This document shows, piece by piece, positions 1 to 7,356 of a stretch of DNA of 34,498 nt. Numbering within the stretch: position 1 is the stretch's first letter; the number at the start of each line of letters is the position of its first letter. Source of the DNA: Tychonema litorale BBK16 (GTDB lineage Bacteria; Cyanobacteriota; Cyanobacteriia; Cyanobacteriales; Microcoleaceae); assembly GCF_021648855.1 (NCBI RefSeq), contig NZ_JAKJHX010000004.1, positions 1 through 34,498 of the forward strand, written 5' to 3'. Under the pieces are notes generated by a model. That model was not told the DNA's origin. It made no database searches and saw nothing but the letters and a program-made list of their open reading frames with translations. Made by a program: the position numbers and the translations under genes.

Positions 1-10
1 CTTCTGTGAA

Positions 11-58
11 CCATGAATTAGAATCCCCGCGCCTGTTTGTCGGGGAGTATGTCAAACT
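11..58. repeat. IS200/IS605-type right-end remnant, copy 1
   Basis: This 48-bp stretch is repeated without a mismatch at 21369-21416. It has the layout GAATC, stem CCCCG, loop, stem CGGGG, then AGTATGTCAAACT, which resembles the subterminal hairpin and TCAA end of IS200/IS605 elements; a third, diverged example lies at 10517-10551. Read on the minus strand, its TTTGACATACTC end provides the stop codon of uppS, and the GC stem follows directly, so it may also work as a transcription terminator. No transposase gene is attached. The repeat identity is seen directly; the IS family assignment is from recall of such ends. Confidence 0.7.
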
Positions 59-798
59 TTACCAAATCGGCGGCTGCGTTTCTGATAAGTAGACAAAGCG
101 CGGTGGAATTCCGATCGGTCAAAATCCGGCCACAGCGTCTCAGTAATGTAAATTTCCGAATAAGCCATTTGCCACAATAGAAAATTGCTTAACCGCATTT
201 CCCCACTCGTCCGAATCAACAAATCTGGATCGCAAACATCCGCAGTATACAAATAGCGTTTAAATAGAGCCTCATCAATATCAGAAGGCTGCAACTTGCC
301 CTCTTGCACCTGAGTCGCGATCGCCCGACAAGCCTGTACAATCTCTTGACGCCCGCCATAATTCGTCGCCACCGTCAGCCTAATCCCAGCATTATGATGA
401 GTTGCGGACACAGAACGTTCAATTTCCGACTGCAAAGATTTCGGTAAAGCCTCCAAATTCCCCACAAACTGAATTTGCACGTCCTCTGCTACCATCTCGC
501 GCAATTCTTCCCGCAATTTTCCCTCAAATAGACTCATCAAAAAATCTACCTCACCCTCCGGTCGGCCCCAATTCTCCGTCGAAAAAGCATAAACTGTTAA
601 AGCGGGAATACCCCAATCTTTGCAGCATCTGAGCAGTTCCTTCAGAACGCTTGCCCCTCGACGGTGGCCCATAATCCTGGGCAACCCTTTATCCTTAGCC
701 CAGCGCCCGTTCCCGTCCATAATCACCGCTACGTGCCGAGGTAGCCGTTCTTGTTCAAGATCAGCAGGCAACTTTTCCAAGCAAATTCCTTGACTCAT
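52..798 (-). CDS. uppS: Isoprenyl transferase (undecaprenyl diphosphate synthase)
   Basis: A cis-prenyltransferase of 248 residues, the usual size. It condenses isopentenyl diphosphates onto farnesyl diphosphate to make the C55 lipid carrier for peptidoglycan and other envelope glycans (family knowledge). Visible motifs are MDGNGRW near residues 27-33 with the catalytic Asp28, GHRRG, FSTENW, and [11 protein letters not shown] towards the C-terminus, which binds the diphosphate. The ATG overlaps the stop of cdaA by four bases (ATGA), so the two are translationally coupled in a lysA-cdaA-uppS run. The last codon (Val) and the TGA stop lie inside a 48-bp repeat shared with an unrelated gene at 21410, so the C-terminus appears to have been reset by repeat insertion. 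Confidence 0.97.
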   Translation of the reverse strand: MSQGICLEKLPADLEQERLPRHVAVIMDGNGRWAKDKGLPRIMGHRRGASVLKELLRCCKDWGIPALTVYAFSTENWGRPEGEVDFLMSLFEGKLREELREMVAEDVQIQFVGNLEALPKSLQSEIERSVSATHHNAGIRLTVATNYGGRQEIVQACRAIATQVQEGKLQPSDIDEALFKRYLYTADVCDPDLLIRTSGEMRLSNFLLWQMAYSEIYITETLWPDFDRSEFHRALSTYQKRSRRFGKV

Positions 799-1715
799 GG
801 TTTCTCCCGATTAGCCGACGACGGACGACGCAGTATCCGCTTTAATAGTGTCAACACCTTCAATCCTATCTGCCGTCCGAAATTGCCGATCGGAATTGGG
901 GTGACAGTTCTTTCTCCCTCGGATGGGAACAACTTTGCCTCCAGCAACTCTTTCAATTTATTGCTTGTCAGAGGTCGATTTAGAGTTCCCATTTGGGCTA
1001 AAGAAATAGAACCAGTTTCCTCGGACACCACCACGCACAGACAAGCTTGTACCCGTTCGGTAATGCCCATCGCCGCCCGGTGGCGGGTTCCTAATTGCCG
1101 CGACGCGCTGCGATCGGACAAAGGCAAAATCACCCCCGCCGACACGATCCGCGAAGCTCTAATCAAAACAGCCCCATCATGAAGCAAAGTTTGTGGTTGA
1201 AAAATAGTCTGCAACAATTCCTTAGAAACTTCAGCATTTAGCTTCACTCCCGGAACTGAAAAATCCCGATCGTCGATCGGAGAATCTGTTTCTATAATTA
1301 GTAAAGCGCCCGTGCGGTTTTGCGAAAGTTCTTTTACTGCGTCCACAATTTCATCTATTACACTATCCGGTGCAGGAGTAGGTCGGCGATCGCGTCCAAA
1401 CAATTGTACAATCTCCCCCCGACCCAATTGTTCCAGAAATCGGCGAAATTCTGACTGTAATATTACCGCCATTGCCACAGCCGAACCAGTCACCAAACTA
1501 TTAAGGGCAACGTGCAACAGCCTCAATCCAGCCCAGTTGCTCACAGCAGCAGCCAGCATCAAAATAATAAATCCCCGTACCATCCACAATGTCCGGCGCT
1601 CCCCGACAATGACGAGCACCAAATATGCAAGGGCAAATACCAGTCCAATATCGATCGCCTGAATCAATAAGGACTGAATGAGGCCAAAGTCATAGCCAGA
1701 TTGTTGATTGTTCAT
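795..1715 (-). CDS. cdaA: Diadenylate cyclase (c-di-AMP synthase), CdaA type
   Basis: A 306-residue membrane-bound DisA_N-domain protein that converts two ATP into cyclic di-AMP, a second messenger for potassium, osmotic and envelope homeostasis. About three transmembrane helices lie at residues 18-37, 45-60 and 66-86, followed by the cyclase domain. The signature DGA (Asp180-Ala182, in LLHDGAVLI) and RHR (211-213, in [12 protein letters not shown]) motifs are both intact, so it should be active. It lies between lysA and uppS on the same strand, linking c-di-AMP to cell-wall precursor genes, and overlaps uppS by four bases. Its ATG (1713-1715) is inside one arm of a 12-bp inverted repeat. Confidence 0.96.
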   Translation of the reverse strand: MNNQQSGYDFGLIQSLLIQAIDIGLVFALAYLVLVIVGERRTLWMVRGFIILMLAAAVSNWAGLRLLHVALNSLVTGSAVAMAVILQSEFRRFLEQLGRGEIVQLFGRDRRPTPAPDSVIDEIVDAVKELSQNRTGALLIIETDSPIDDRDFSVPGVKLNAEVSKELLQTIFQPQTLLHDGAVLIRASRIVSAGVILPLSDRSASRQLGTRHRAAMGITERVQACLCVVVSEETGSISLAQMGTLNRPLTSNKLKELLEAKLFPSEGERTVTPIPIGNFGRQIGLKVLTLLKRILRRPSSANREKP

Positions 1716-1781
1716 GGTTCATCGAATCCTACCGCCTGTGAACCGCGAACTATGATGCACTCGAACCCGTGAACCATGAAC
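1710..1781. repeat. 12-bp inverted repeat covering the cdaA start codon
   Basis: Arms GTTCATGGTTCA (1710-1721) and TGAACCATGAAC (1770-1781) are perfect complements separated by 48 bp. In the minus-strand transcript the cdaA start codon lies within the downstream arm, so pairing would bury it. The motif resembles short dispersed repeats of these genomes (a GTGAACCATGAATT string also occurs near position 6), so a purely repetitive origin is possible. The rest of the 1716-1897 gap is AT-rich and shows nothing else I can name. Confidence 0.6.
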
Positions 1782-1897
1782 AGTTGTTATTCCAATCGCG
1801 TGACTGAACAAGCCAAAAGCAAAAAATTGAAAGACAATCATCAATAATTTAAAATTAATTATCCTTCTTTTCACTTTTAGCTTTTAGGTTTTTACTT

Positions 1898-3298
1898 TTA
1901 AACACCGAGTCCTTCAGGAAGAAGATCGAATCTTAGCAAATCGTCGTCAGTTTCCCGCTTGATGATTGTGTTAGCTTTCCCATTTTTCACCAAAACCGCC
2001 GCCGGTCTGGGGACTCGGTTATAGTTAGAAGCCATGCTGTAATTGTATGCCCCTGTAGCCGTAACGACGAGAATATCTCCCGACTCACACTTTGGCAACT
2101 TAGCATCTTTAATCAGAATATCCCCTGATTCGCAGTGTTTGCCAGCAACTGTCACTGTTTCCGTTAAGGGTTCAGACATTTGGTTGGCTGCGAGAATTCG
2201 ATAAACCGATTGATAGGTAATTGGACGGGGATTGTCCGACATACCGCCATCCACTGATAAATAAGTCCGAATTCCGGGAATGACTTTCTTAGAGCCAACG
2301 GTGTAAGCTGTGACACAGGCTGTACCAACGAGCGATCGACCCGGTTCACAAAGCAATTTCGGTAATGTTGTCAAATTCTGCTTCTTGCAAGCTGCTACCA
2401 TTGCGCCGCAGACTGTCTTAGCCCAATCATCTATGCTGTGAGGATCGTCGGCTTCAGTATAGCGAATACCCAACCCACCGCCAATATTAATTTCTGTCGG
2501 CTTCAAACCGTGGCGAATTGCTGCGGTGAAAGCCTCAACGATCACATCCGCTAAATCGTGATGGGGTTGCAGTTCAAAAATCTGAGATCCGATGTGAGCG
2601 TGCACTCCCACGCAGGATAAACACGGCTGTTTGCTCAGGAAACTAAAAACTTCATCAAGGGAGTTGGGATCGAAGCCAAATTTACTGTCAATTTGACCAG
2701 TTTTAATGTAGTCGTGAGTATGACACTCAATTCCAGGGGTAAACCGTACCATAACTCGTGTCGGCTCACCAGATTTTGCCAACTCTGTAAGAGTCTCTAA
2801 ATCCCACCAATTGTCTGCGACGATCGCACAACCACTTTCGACAGCTAGCTGAATTTCCTGGCGGGATTTGTTATTCCCGTGAAAGTAGATTTTGTCGGGA
2901 TTCACACCCGCTTTTTGTGCTGTCTTAATTTCTCCAGAAGATACCACATCTATGCCTAAGCCTTCGTTCGCCGCGATCGCGCAAACCGCCAAACAACTCC
3001 AAGCTTTAGAAGCATAGAGCACTTGAGATTCGCCCGGATAGTACCGTTTAAAAGCATCTCGGTACTGGCTGCTGGTCGCCCGCAGCGTTTCTTCATCTAA
3101 GATGTACAGTGGCGAGCCAAATTGCTCGACCAAAGCTGTCACCTCGCAGCCTCCGATTTCCAACCGATCGCGGCTGTTAACCTTAGCTGTCAGCGGTAAA
3201 AGTTCTTGATTGGGCGATCGACTTTCCCTGGCTTCTTCAGACTTAGACATATACTGGAGTCCAGATTCCACTTCTTCGATAGATTGAGTTAATACCAT
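1898..3298 (-). CDS. lysA: Diaminopimelate decarboxylase
   Basis: A PLP-dependent decarboxylase of 466 residues (fold-type III, alanine-racemase-like barrel) that turns meso-diaminopimelate into L-lysine, the last step of the DAP pathway. The PLP lysine is Lys98 in VLYASKAW. Also visible are HIGSQI, the glycine-rich GGGLGIRY phosphate-binding loop, CEPGRSLVG, the active-site Cys in KHCESGD, and TATGAYNYSM near the end. The first 45 or so residues are a polar extension before the barrel. ATG at 3298 is preceded by AAGGAT. The gene is first in a lysA-cdaA-uppS run and is divergent from rimI with under 50 bp between them. The first 45 codons are duplicated, and cut off by a stop, at 9845-9985. 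Confidence 0.97.
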   Translation of the reverse strand: MVLTQSIEEVESGLQYMSKSEEARESRSPNQELLPLTAKVNSRDRLEIGGCEVTALVEQFGSPLYILDEETLRATSSQYRDAFKRYYPGESQVLYASKAWSCLAVCAIAANEGLGIDVVSSGEIKTAQKAGVNPDKIYFHGNNKSRQEIQLAVESGCAIVADNWWDLETLTELAKSGEPTRVMVRFTPGIECHTHDYIKTGQIDSKFGFDPNSLDEVFSFLSKQPCLSCVGVHAHIGSQIFELQPHHDLADVIVEAFTAAIRHGLKPTEINIGGGLGIRYTEADDPHSIDDWAKTVCGAMVAACKKQNLTTLPKLLCEPGRSLVGTACVTAYTVGSKKVIPGIRTYLSVDGGMSDNPRPITYQSVYRILAANQMSEPLTETVTVAGKHCESGDILIKDAKLPKCESGDILVVTATGAYNYSMASNYNRVPRPAAVLVKNGKANTIIKRETDDDLLRFDLLPEGLGV

Positions 3299-3346
3299 CG
3301 TGCAATAACTATCCTTACTGTGTTTTCCAGTTTACAATTGAAGACT

Positions 3347-3973
3347 GTGCATTTTATAGAAATTAAACATCTCGCCCCAGAACACTTGCCTGACGCAGTA
3401 GAGCTCGATCGCCTCTGTTTTGGCGGACTTTGGTCGATCGCAGGTTATCAGCGCGAGTTAGACAGCCCTAACAGCGATTTATTAGGTTTATGGACATGGG
3501 AAACTGAAGACTGCGAATCAGCTCCAAACCGGGCGGGCACGCACCATCCACCGCCCCTACAGATGCACCCAATACTCATCGGTATCGGTTGTTTGTGGGC
3601 AATTTTAGAGGAAGCCCACATTATCATGCTGGCAATTCATCCTCAGTTTCAAGGTCAGGGTTTGGGACAAGCTCTGCTTTCAGCTTTGCTAAAATCGGCT
3701 CACGATAGACAATTAGAACGGGCAACTTTAGAAGTACGGGACTCTAATTTGGCAGCAGTTTCTCTGTACAAAAAGTTTGGTTTTAAAGAAGCAGGACGGC
3801 GCAAACGATACTACGAAGATACCGGAGAAGATGCTCTGGTAATGTGGCGCAGTGGCATAGAAAAACCGGAGTTTCAACAATATTTGGCGGTTGAGGAACA
3901 GGAGATTTGCGATCGGTTCCATGAGAAAAACTGGCATTTGGCGATCGATTTAAAGGCTAGTCATTCTGATTGA
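3347..3973 (+). CDS. rimI: Ribosomal-protein-alanine N-acetyltransferase (RimI-like GNAT)
   Basis: A GNAT-fold acetyltransferase that, by family, acetylates the N-terminus of ribosomal protein S18. The acetyl-CoA loop is visible as QGQGLGQAL, followed by LEVRDSNLAAVSLYKKFGF and the RRKRYYEDTGEDALVM block. I chose GTG 3347 because the homologous protein start aligns there (VHFIEIKHL); GTG 3320 in the same frame would add nine residues. Two oddities: an in-frame segment around bases 3531-3563 (encoding the Pro/His-rich GTHHPPPLQ) looks like an inserted genomic repeat, and the stop TGA lies in TTGACATACTC, followed by a TnpB remnant. The 3' 330 bp recur as a second copy at 10553-10888. Confidence 0.85.
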   Translation: MHFIEIKHLAPEHLPDAVELDRLCFGGLWSIAGYQRELDSPNSDLLGLWTWETEDCESAPNRAGTHHPPPLQMHPILIGIGCLWAILEEAHIIMLAIHPQFQGQGLGQALLSALLKSAHDRQLERATLEVRDSNLAAVSLYKKFGFKEAGRRKRYYEDTGEDALVMWRSGIEKPEFQQYLAVEEQEICDRFHEKNWHLAIDLKASHSD

Positions 3974-4087
3974 CATACTCACCGGGATGGGGCCACGGTG
4001 AATCGGGACTTGAACGCAGCGATTAATTTGGCAGAAGTCCCACGTAGTGTCTTTCCTTGTGGTTTGGGAAAAGTCAAGATTCCGTAA
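3974..4087 (+). pseudogene. TnpB C-terminal remnant (IS200/IS605/IS1341 type)
   Basis: Directly after the rimI stop, in the same frame, about 37 codons read through NRDLNAAINLAE and end at TAA near 4086. The RDLNAAINL string is the third RuvC catalytic block found at the C-terminus of TnpB. Everything upstream of this block, including the other catalytic residues and the zinc-finger cysteines, is gone. It shows that an IS200/IS605-family element once sat here. The TTGACATACTC sequence at its left edge matches the end of the repeats at 11-58 and 21369-21416. Confidence 0.7.
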
Positions 4088-4105
4088 AGTATGTAAAAAT
4101 GGTGC

Positions 4106-4134
4106 TTGACATAGTTTTAGATAAGTGCTAATTA
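4106..4134 (+). promoter_or_regulatory. Candidate sigma70-type promoter before the first EamA gene
   Basis: TTGACA (4106-4111), a 17-bp spacer and TAATTA (4129-4134). The -35 box is perfect and the -10 is four of six to TATAAT. It lies 156 bp ahead of the EamA start at 4290. This is a motif match only. Confidence 0.4.
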
Positions 4135-4289
4135 ATGAGAGGGATGATCTTTCAAAAATAGAAATACAAAAAAACTAAAACAAGCATTTAGCTGCTGGAT
4201 TTCCTAGAGAAAACTTCTAGATCGCCACGAAGCAGAGTTGCTTCACAGCCTATCATAAATTTTTCTGTTTTATATTTGTTTCACCCCTG

Positions 4290-5234
4290 ATGAATGAATC
4301 CAATAAAACGACGATGGCGATCGCCTCATTACTTGTCGGTGTAGTCGCCATATCTTTTGGCTCTATCTTCATTAGATGGAGTGAAGCTGAACTCAGCCCC
4401 AATGCTACAATATTTAATCGCTTTTGGCTAGCTAGTGTCGTCTTCGGGCTGTGGCAAGGATACAAGGCGATACGTCAGAGACTTTCTGGTGACAAACCCG
4501 TTCAACAGCAGTCATACACCAGTCAGGAGCTTTTGCTATTGCTGGGTGCTGGGACTTTTTTTGCTGCCACCTTATCCTTTGTAGCTTGGTCGCTGACTCA
4601 AACCAACATCGCTATCTCGACGATCCTGCATAATCTCGCCCCGATATTTACCAGCTTAGGAGCGTGGTTGTTATTCGGTCAAGGCTTTAACCGCCAATTT
4701 CTGATTGGGATGGTCGTCGCCATTGGGGGAGCGATCGCCATTGAAATCGAGCAGATCCAAATCGCCACTGGTGAAGTCACAGGAGGCATAGCAGCCATCC
4801 TCTCTGCGGTTTTCTTGGGTGCATACCTGCTGGTGATAGAACAACTGAGAACCAAATTTGACCCCATCACAATTCAGTTGTGGGTTTGTGTGATCGCTAC
4901 TTTATCCATCTTGCCCATGCTTGTGTTCACTGGCGATCGGCTTTTTCCTTCTTCAGTGAATGGGTGGCTGTTCGTCATTTTTCTTGCCCTCGTCTGCCAA
5001 GTTTTAGGTCAGGGACTTTTAACATATAGCGTTGCCCAGTTGTCCTCAGTGGTTGTCTCCTTAGTACATTTGTTAGAGCCAGTATTTAGCAGCATTTTGG
5101 CTTGGGCAATATTTGGGGAAAAGTTAAGTTTCTCAAATGGGGTAAGTTTTTTCCTAGTACAGCTCGGTGTATACCTAGCCGTATCTAGCCAAGCTGCTGT
5201 CGATATCCAGCAAAATCAGCTAGAGAGCGGGTAG
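4290..5234 (+). CDS. EamA (drug/metabolite transporter) family permease, copy A
   Basis: An inner-membrane transporter of 314 residues with about ten helices arranged as two EamA repeats (roughly residues 14-148 and 163-300), the normal DMT length. The second repeat contains the family-typical LLEPVFSSILAWAIFGE segment. Substrates of such proteins range from amino acids to purines and toxic compounds, and nothing in this sequence fixes which. The neighbour at 5505 is clearly related (shared FNRxW/FHRGW, LTQTN, VLGQGLL and LEPV/FEPV stretches), indicating a tandem duplication. A promoter-like motif lies at 4106-4134. No obvious Shine-Dalgarno precedes the ATG. Confidence 0.9.
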   Translation: MNESNKTTMAIASLLVGVVAISFGSIFIRWSEAELSPNATIFNRFWLASVVFGLWQGYKAIRQRLSGDKPVQQQSYTSQELLLLLGAGTFFAATLSFVAWSLTQTNIAISTILHNLAPIFTSLGAWLLFGQGFNRQFLIGMVVAIGGAIAIEIEQIQIATGEVTGGIAAILSAVFLGAYLLVIEQLRTKFDPITIQLWVCVIATLSILPMLVFTGDRLFPSSVNGWLFVIFLALVCQVLGQGLLTYSVAQLSSVVVSLVHLLEPVFSSILAWAIFGEKLSFSNGVSFFLVQLGVYLAVSSQAAVDIQQNQLESG

Positions 5235-5331
5235 TCACCATTAGACATCTCGGATAATTATTGTGGAACAGGCATCCTGCGTTCTTGACAAGCTTTTTGG
5301 GAGATGTCTATTACTGTTTGTTTCAACTGAG

Positions 5332-5443
5332 ATCTTGCACCATTCTCAATAAGTATTTTATGGGCGGGCAGGATGCCCACCCCACAAGAAATACACTCTT
5401 TGTGGAACAGGCAAGATGCCTGTTCTTGAGAATGATGCAAGAT
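5332..5443. repeat. MITE-like repeat with 18-bp terminal inverted repeats
   Basis: The ends ATCTTGCACCATTCTCAA (5332-5349) and TTGAGAATGATGCAAGAT (5426-5443) are complementary at 17 of 18 positions. Inside lies a perfect 9-bp hairpin, GAACAGGCA / TGCCTGTTC (5405-5425), plus a GGCAGGATGCCCACCCCACAA string. The AACAGGCAAGATGCCTGTT core recurs at 22462-22480, and a variant (GGAACAGGCATCCTGC) occurs near 5263. It fills the gap between the two EamA genes and encodes nothing recognisable. It is a small non-autonomous repeat, and folding in transcripts could affect expression of the second transporter. Confidence 0.65.
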
Positions 5444-5504
5444 GTGAGTTTCAACGGCAAGCAACTGAACAAGACTTGGCTCAAAAAAAAATCAACACAA
5501 CTAG

Positions 5505-6494
5505 ATGTCAACACATTTGTTAAAAAGTATGACAGCTAAACTGGAATTAGTACAACAACCGTTGTCCAGAACACCAACTTGGATCGCAACTGCTTCATTA
5601 TTTGCCAGCCTAATCCCCCTATCTTTAGCACCAATCCTGGTCAAATTGTGCGAACGAGAAATAGGTTCAAATGCCGTAGCATTCCATCGTGGCTGGATCG
5701 CTACCATCATCTTTGGGTTGTTGAGCGGACTTGAGGCTTTGGAGCGCCAAAAATCTGATAACCAACCCGTAGAACAGAAGCCTTTTACGAGACGAGAATT
5801 TGGGCTATTGGTAGCATTGGGAACTTTCGGAGCGACCTACTTCCTCCTGTGGTCTTTGGCGCTGACTCAAACCAACGTTGCCAACGTTACGTTATTTTGT
5901 GGTTTGAACCCACTGTTTGTCGGTTTGGGGGGGTGGTTGTTATTAGGTCGGAGCTATAATAGCAGATTCATTATTGGCATGGTCATGGCACTGGGGGGAG
6001 CGATCGTTATGGGATTGGATGACGTGCAGTTCGCCACTAACCAAGTACAAGGTAATGGCCTCGCCTTGCTATCGGGGATTTGTTTTGCGGCGTATCTGAT
6101 ACTGCTAGAACTGCTACGAGAACGATTTACCACGGCAACCTTATTGCTGTGGCGCTGCGCCTTCACGACTATGTTTGCGTTTCCCGTCCTCGCACTCGCC
6201 GAAGAAACATTGTTTCCCCATTCCTGGATGGGGTGGTTTTTCGTAATTTTGCAAGCCATCTTGTGCCAAGTGTTGGGTCAAGGACTTTTGGCTTACAGCC
6301 TCAGCCAACTGTCGTCAGGATTCGTCGCCGTCACGCTGCTTTTCGAGCCAGTCCTTGCCTCAATCTTCGCTTGGGTAATTTTCTCTGAACGCTTGGGTTT
6401 CCTTGACTTGGTGGCGTTTGTCGTGATTTTATGCGGTATTTATGTAGCTCAATCGAGTCAATCTGCTGTTAAAGAAACCAGGGAGGTAGCGTAA
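5505..6494 (+). CDS. EamA (drug/metabolite transporter) family permease, copy B
   Basis: A 329-residue paralogue of the upstream transporter, again two EamA repeats and about ten helices; LLFEPVLASIFAWVIFSE in the second repeat matches LLEPVFSSILAWAIFGE of copy A. An alternative ATG at 5529 removes eight residues that have no counterpart in copy A; neither start has a clear ribosome site. Substrate unknown. The 270 bp between the copies is mostly repeat DNA, so the two may not share one transcript. The stop TAA (6492-6494) abuts the stop of the convergent fragment at 6495. Confidence 0.9.
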   Translation: MSTHLLKSMTAKLELVQQPLSRTPTWIATASLFASLIPLSLAPILVKLCEREIGSNAVAFHRGWIATIIFGLLSGLEALERQKSDNQPVEQKPFTRREFGLLVALGTFGATYFLLWSLALTQTNVANVTLFCGLNPLFVGLGGWLLLGRSYNSRFIIGMVMALGGAIVMGLDDVQFATNQVQGNGLALLSGICFAAYLILLELLRERFTTATLLLWRCAFTTMFAFPVLALAEETLFPHSWMGWFFVILQAILCQVLGQGLLAYSLSQLSSGFVAVTLLFEPVLASIFAWVIFSERLGFLDLVAFVVILCGIYVAQSSQSAVKETREVA

Positions 6495-6689
6495 TTAATG
6501 CGCGATCGCTAGACTTGTTGGTTGAATATCCAGTTGATCTATATCTATCGCTGCGGTCGCAAAAGCAGATTTAAATGAATACAAGCCATAAAATAAAAGA
6601 AACACCACGCCAGCCCATAGAGCGATATTAGTTAGTTCTGGAATATTCGAGCTTAGTGTACCGAACCCTATTGAGATTATATTTGTCAT
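6495..6689 (-). pseudogene. Membrane-protein fragment, possibly UPF0016/GDT1-like
   Basis: Sixty-four codons with one strong hydrophobic helix (IALWAGVVFLLFYGLYSF) and a polar tail. The order of a small-residue stretch, a short loop and a helix ending near LYSFKSAF resembles half of a UPF0016/GDT1 (TMEM165-like) cation exporter, but the match is weak and the E-x-G-D motif of that family is absent. Its ATG overlaps the stop of the transposase relic upstream, so the natural 5' part was probably lost when the insertion sequence arrived. It could instead be an unrelated tiny membrane protein. Confidence 0.35.
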
Positions 6690-7234
6690 ACTGAATGAAA
6701 ATCAAGCCGTGGTAAATGACGAGCTTGACAATCAGACAATCCCGTAAATTGCTTAGCATCACGAAAAATAAATTCAATCTGGAAACGAGCCTGATAATAT
6801 TCAACAATTTGCTCAGGTTGTAGATGAATATCAGTGCTAAATAATAAAGCATTTTTGATTTTGCCGTTGGCTTGAACTTCAGAGATACAAGCCAACCTAA
6901 TTTGGCAATTCAAACAACAACGACCGACCTCTAATGTATATAATGAAACCCCCAGTTTTATGTATTTGACAAAGTTAAGACGACTCAGATCTTGACAGTC
7001 AACCTTACCATCATATTTGCGAGGAGCTCCCAGTTTATTTTGTTCACCTATATAGAGATAGCGTAGGTTAGCATCAACTCTTAACTTGCCAATAAAGCTT
7101 TTAAGAAAGTGACGACGGTAGGTTTTTTCGCTCAAATAACTATAACGACTGAGATTCTTGAAGTTGATCTTGCCATAGCTCAGCAAAATAGTTGAGAATA
7201 AATCGATATATTCAGCAAACCCTATATACTCTAA
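6686..7234 (-). pseudogene. IS4-type DDE transposase relic with internal deletion
   Basis: The open frame (continuing upstream of TTG 7186 to about 7234, with no ATG) carries an N-terminal part (FAEYIDLFSTILLSYGKINF, then YSYLSEKTYRRHF), then jumps to IGKLRVDANLRYLY, GAPRKYDGKVD and YYQARFQIEFIFRDAKQFTG. The last is the Y-(2)R-(3)E-(6)K signature of IS4-type transposases, holding the catalytic Glu. The segment that should carry both catalytic Asp residues is missing between RRHF and IGKLR, and the protein stops at LDFH, short of the normal C-terminus. It cannot be active. Length is about 180 codons against roughly 400 for the family. Confidence 0.8.
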
Positions 7235-7246
7235 TTAGTTAAGAAT

Positions 7247-7322
7247 GGAGCAAAATGAGGTCGAAAATAATAACGAGTCATGGATCTGCTTCCTTGACGA
7301 TAAATGAGGAGCATTTTGCTCC
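7247..7322. repeat. Inverted repeat and hairpin upstream of the calmodulin-Erv gene
   Basis: GGAGCAAAATG (7247-7257) pairs with CATTTTGCTCC (7312-7322). The right part also forms a tight hairpin on its own (GGAGCA-TTT-TGCTCC, 7308-7322). It lies between the transposase relic and the start at 7357, so it may be an insertion-sequence end, a terminator or a regulatory site for the gene; sequence alone does not decide. Confidence 0.45.
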
Positions 7323-7356
7323 CTTATGGTACTTAAAATTTGGTGAGGATTAATTT

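Noticed and set aside
5258..5514. Short frames on both strands in the EamA spacer
   Set aside because: They are generated by an inverted repeat element and have no protein features.
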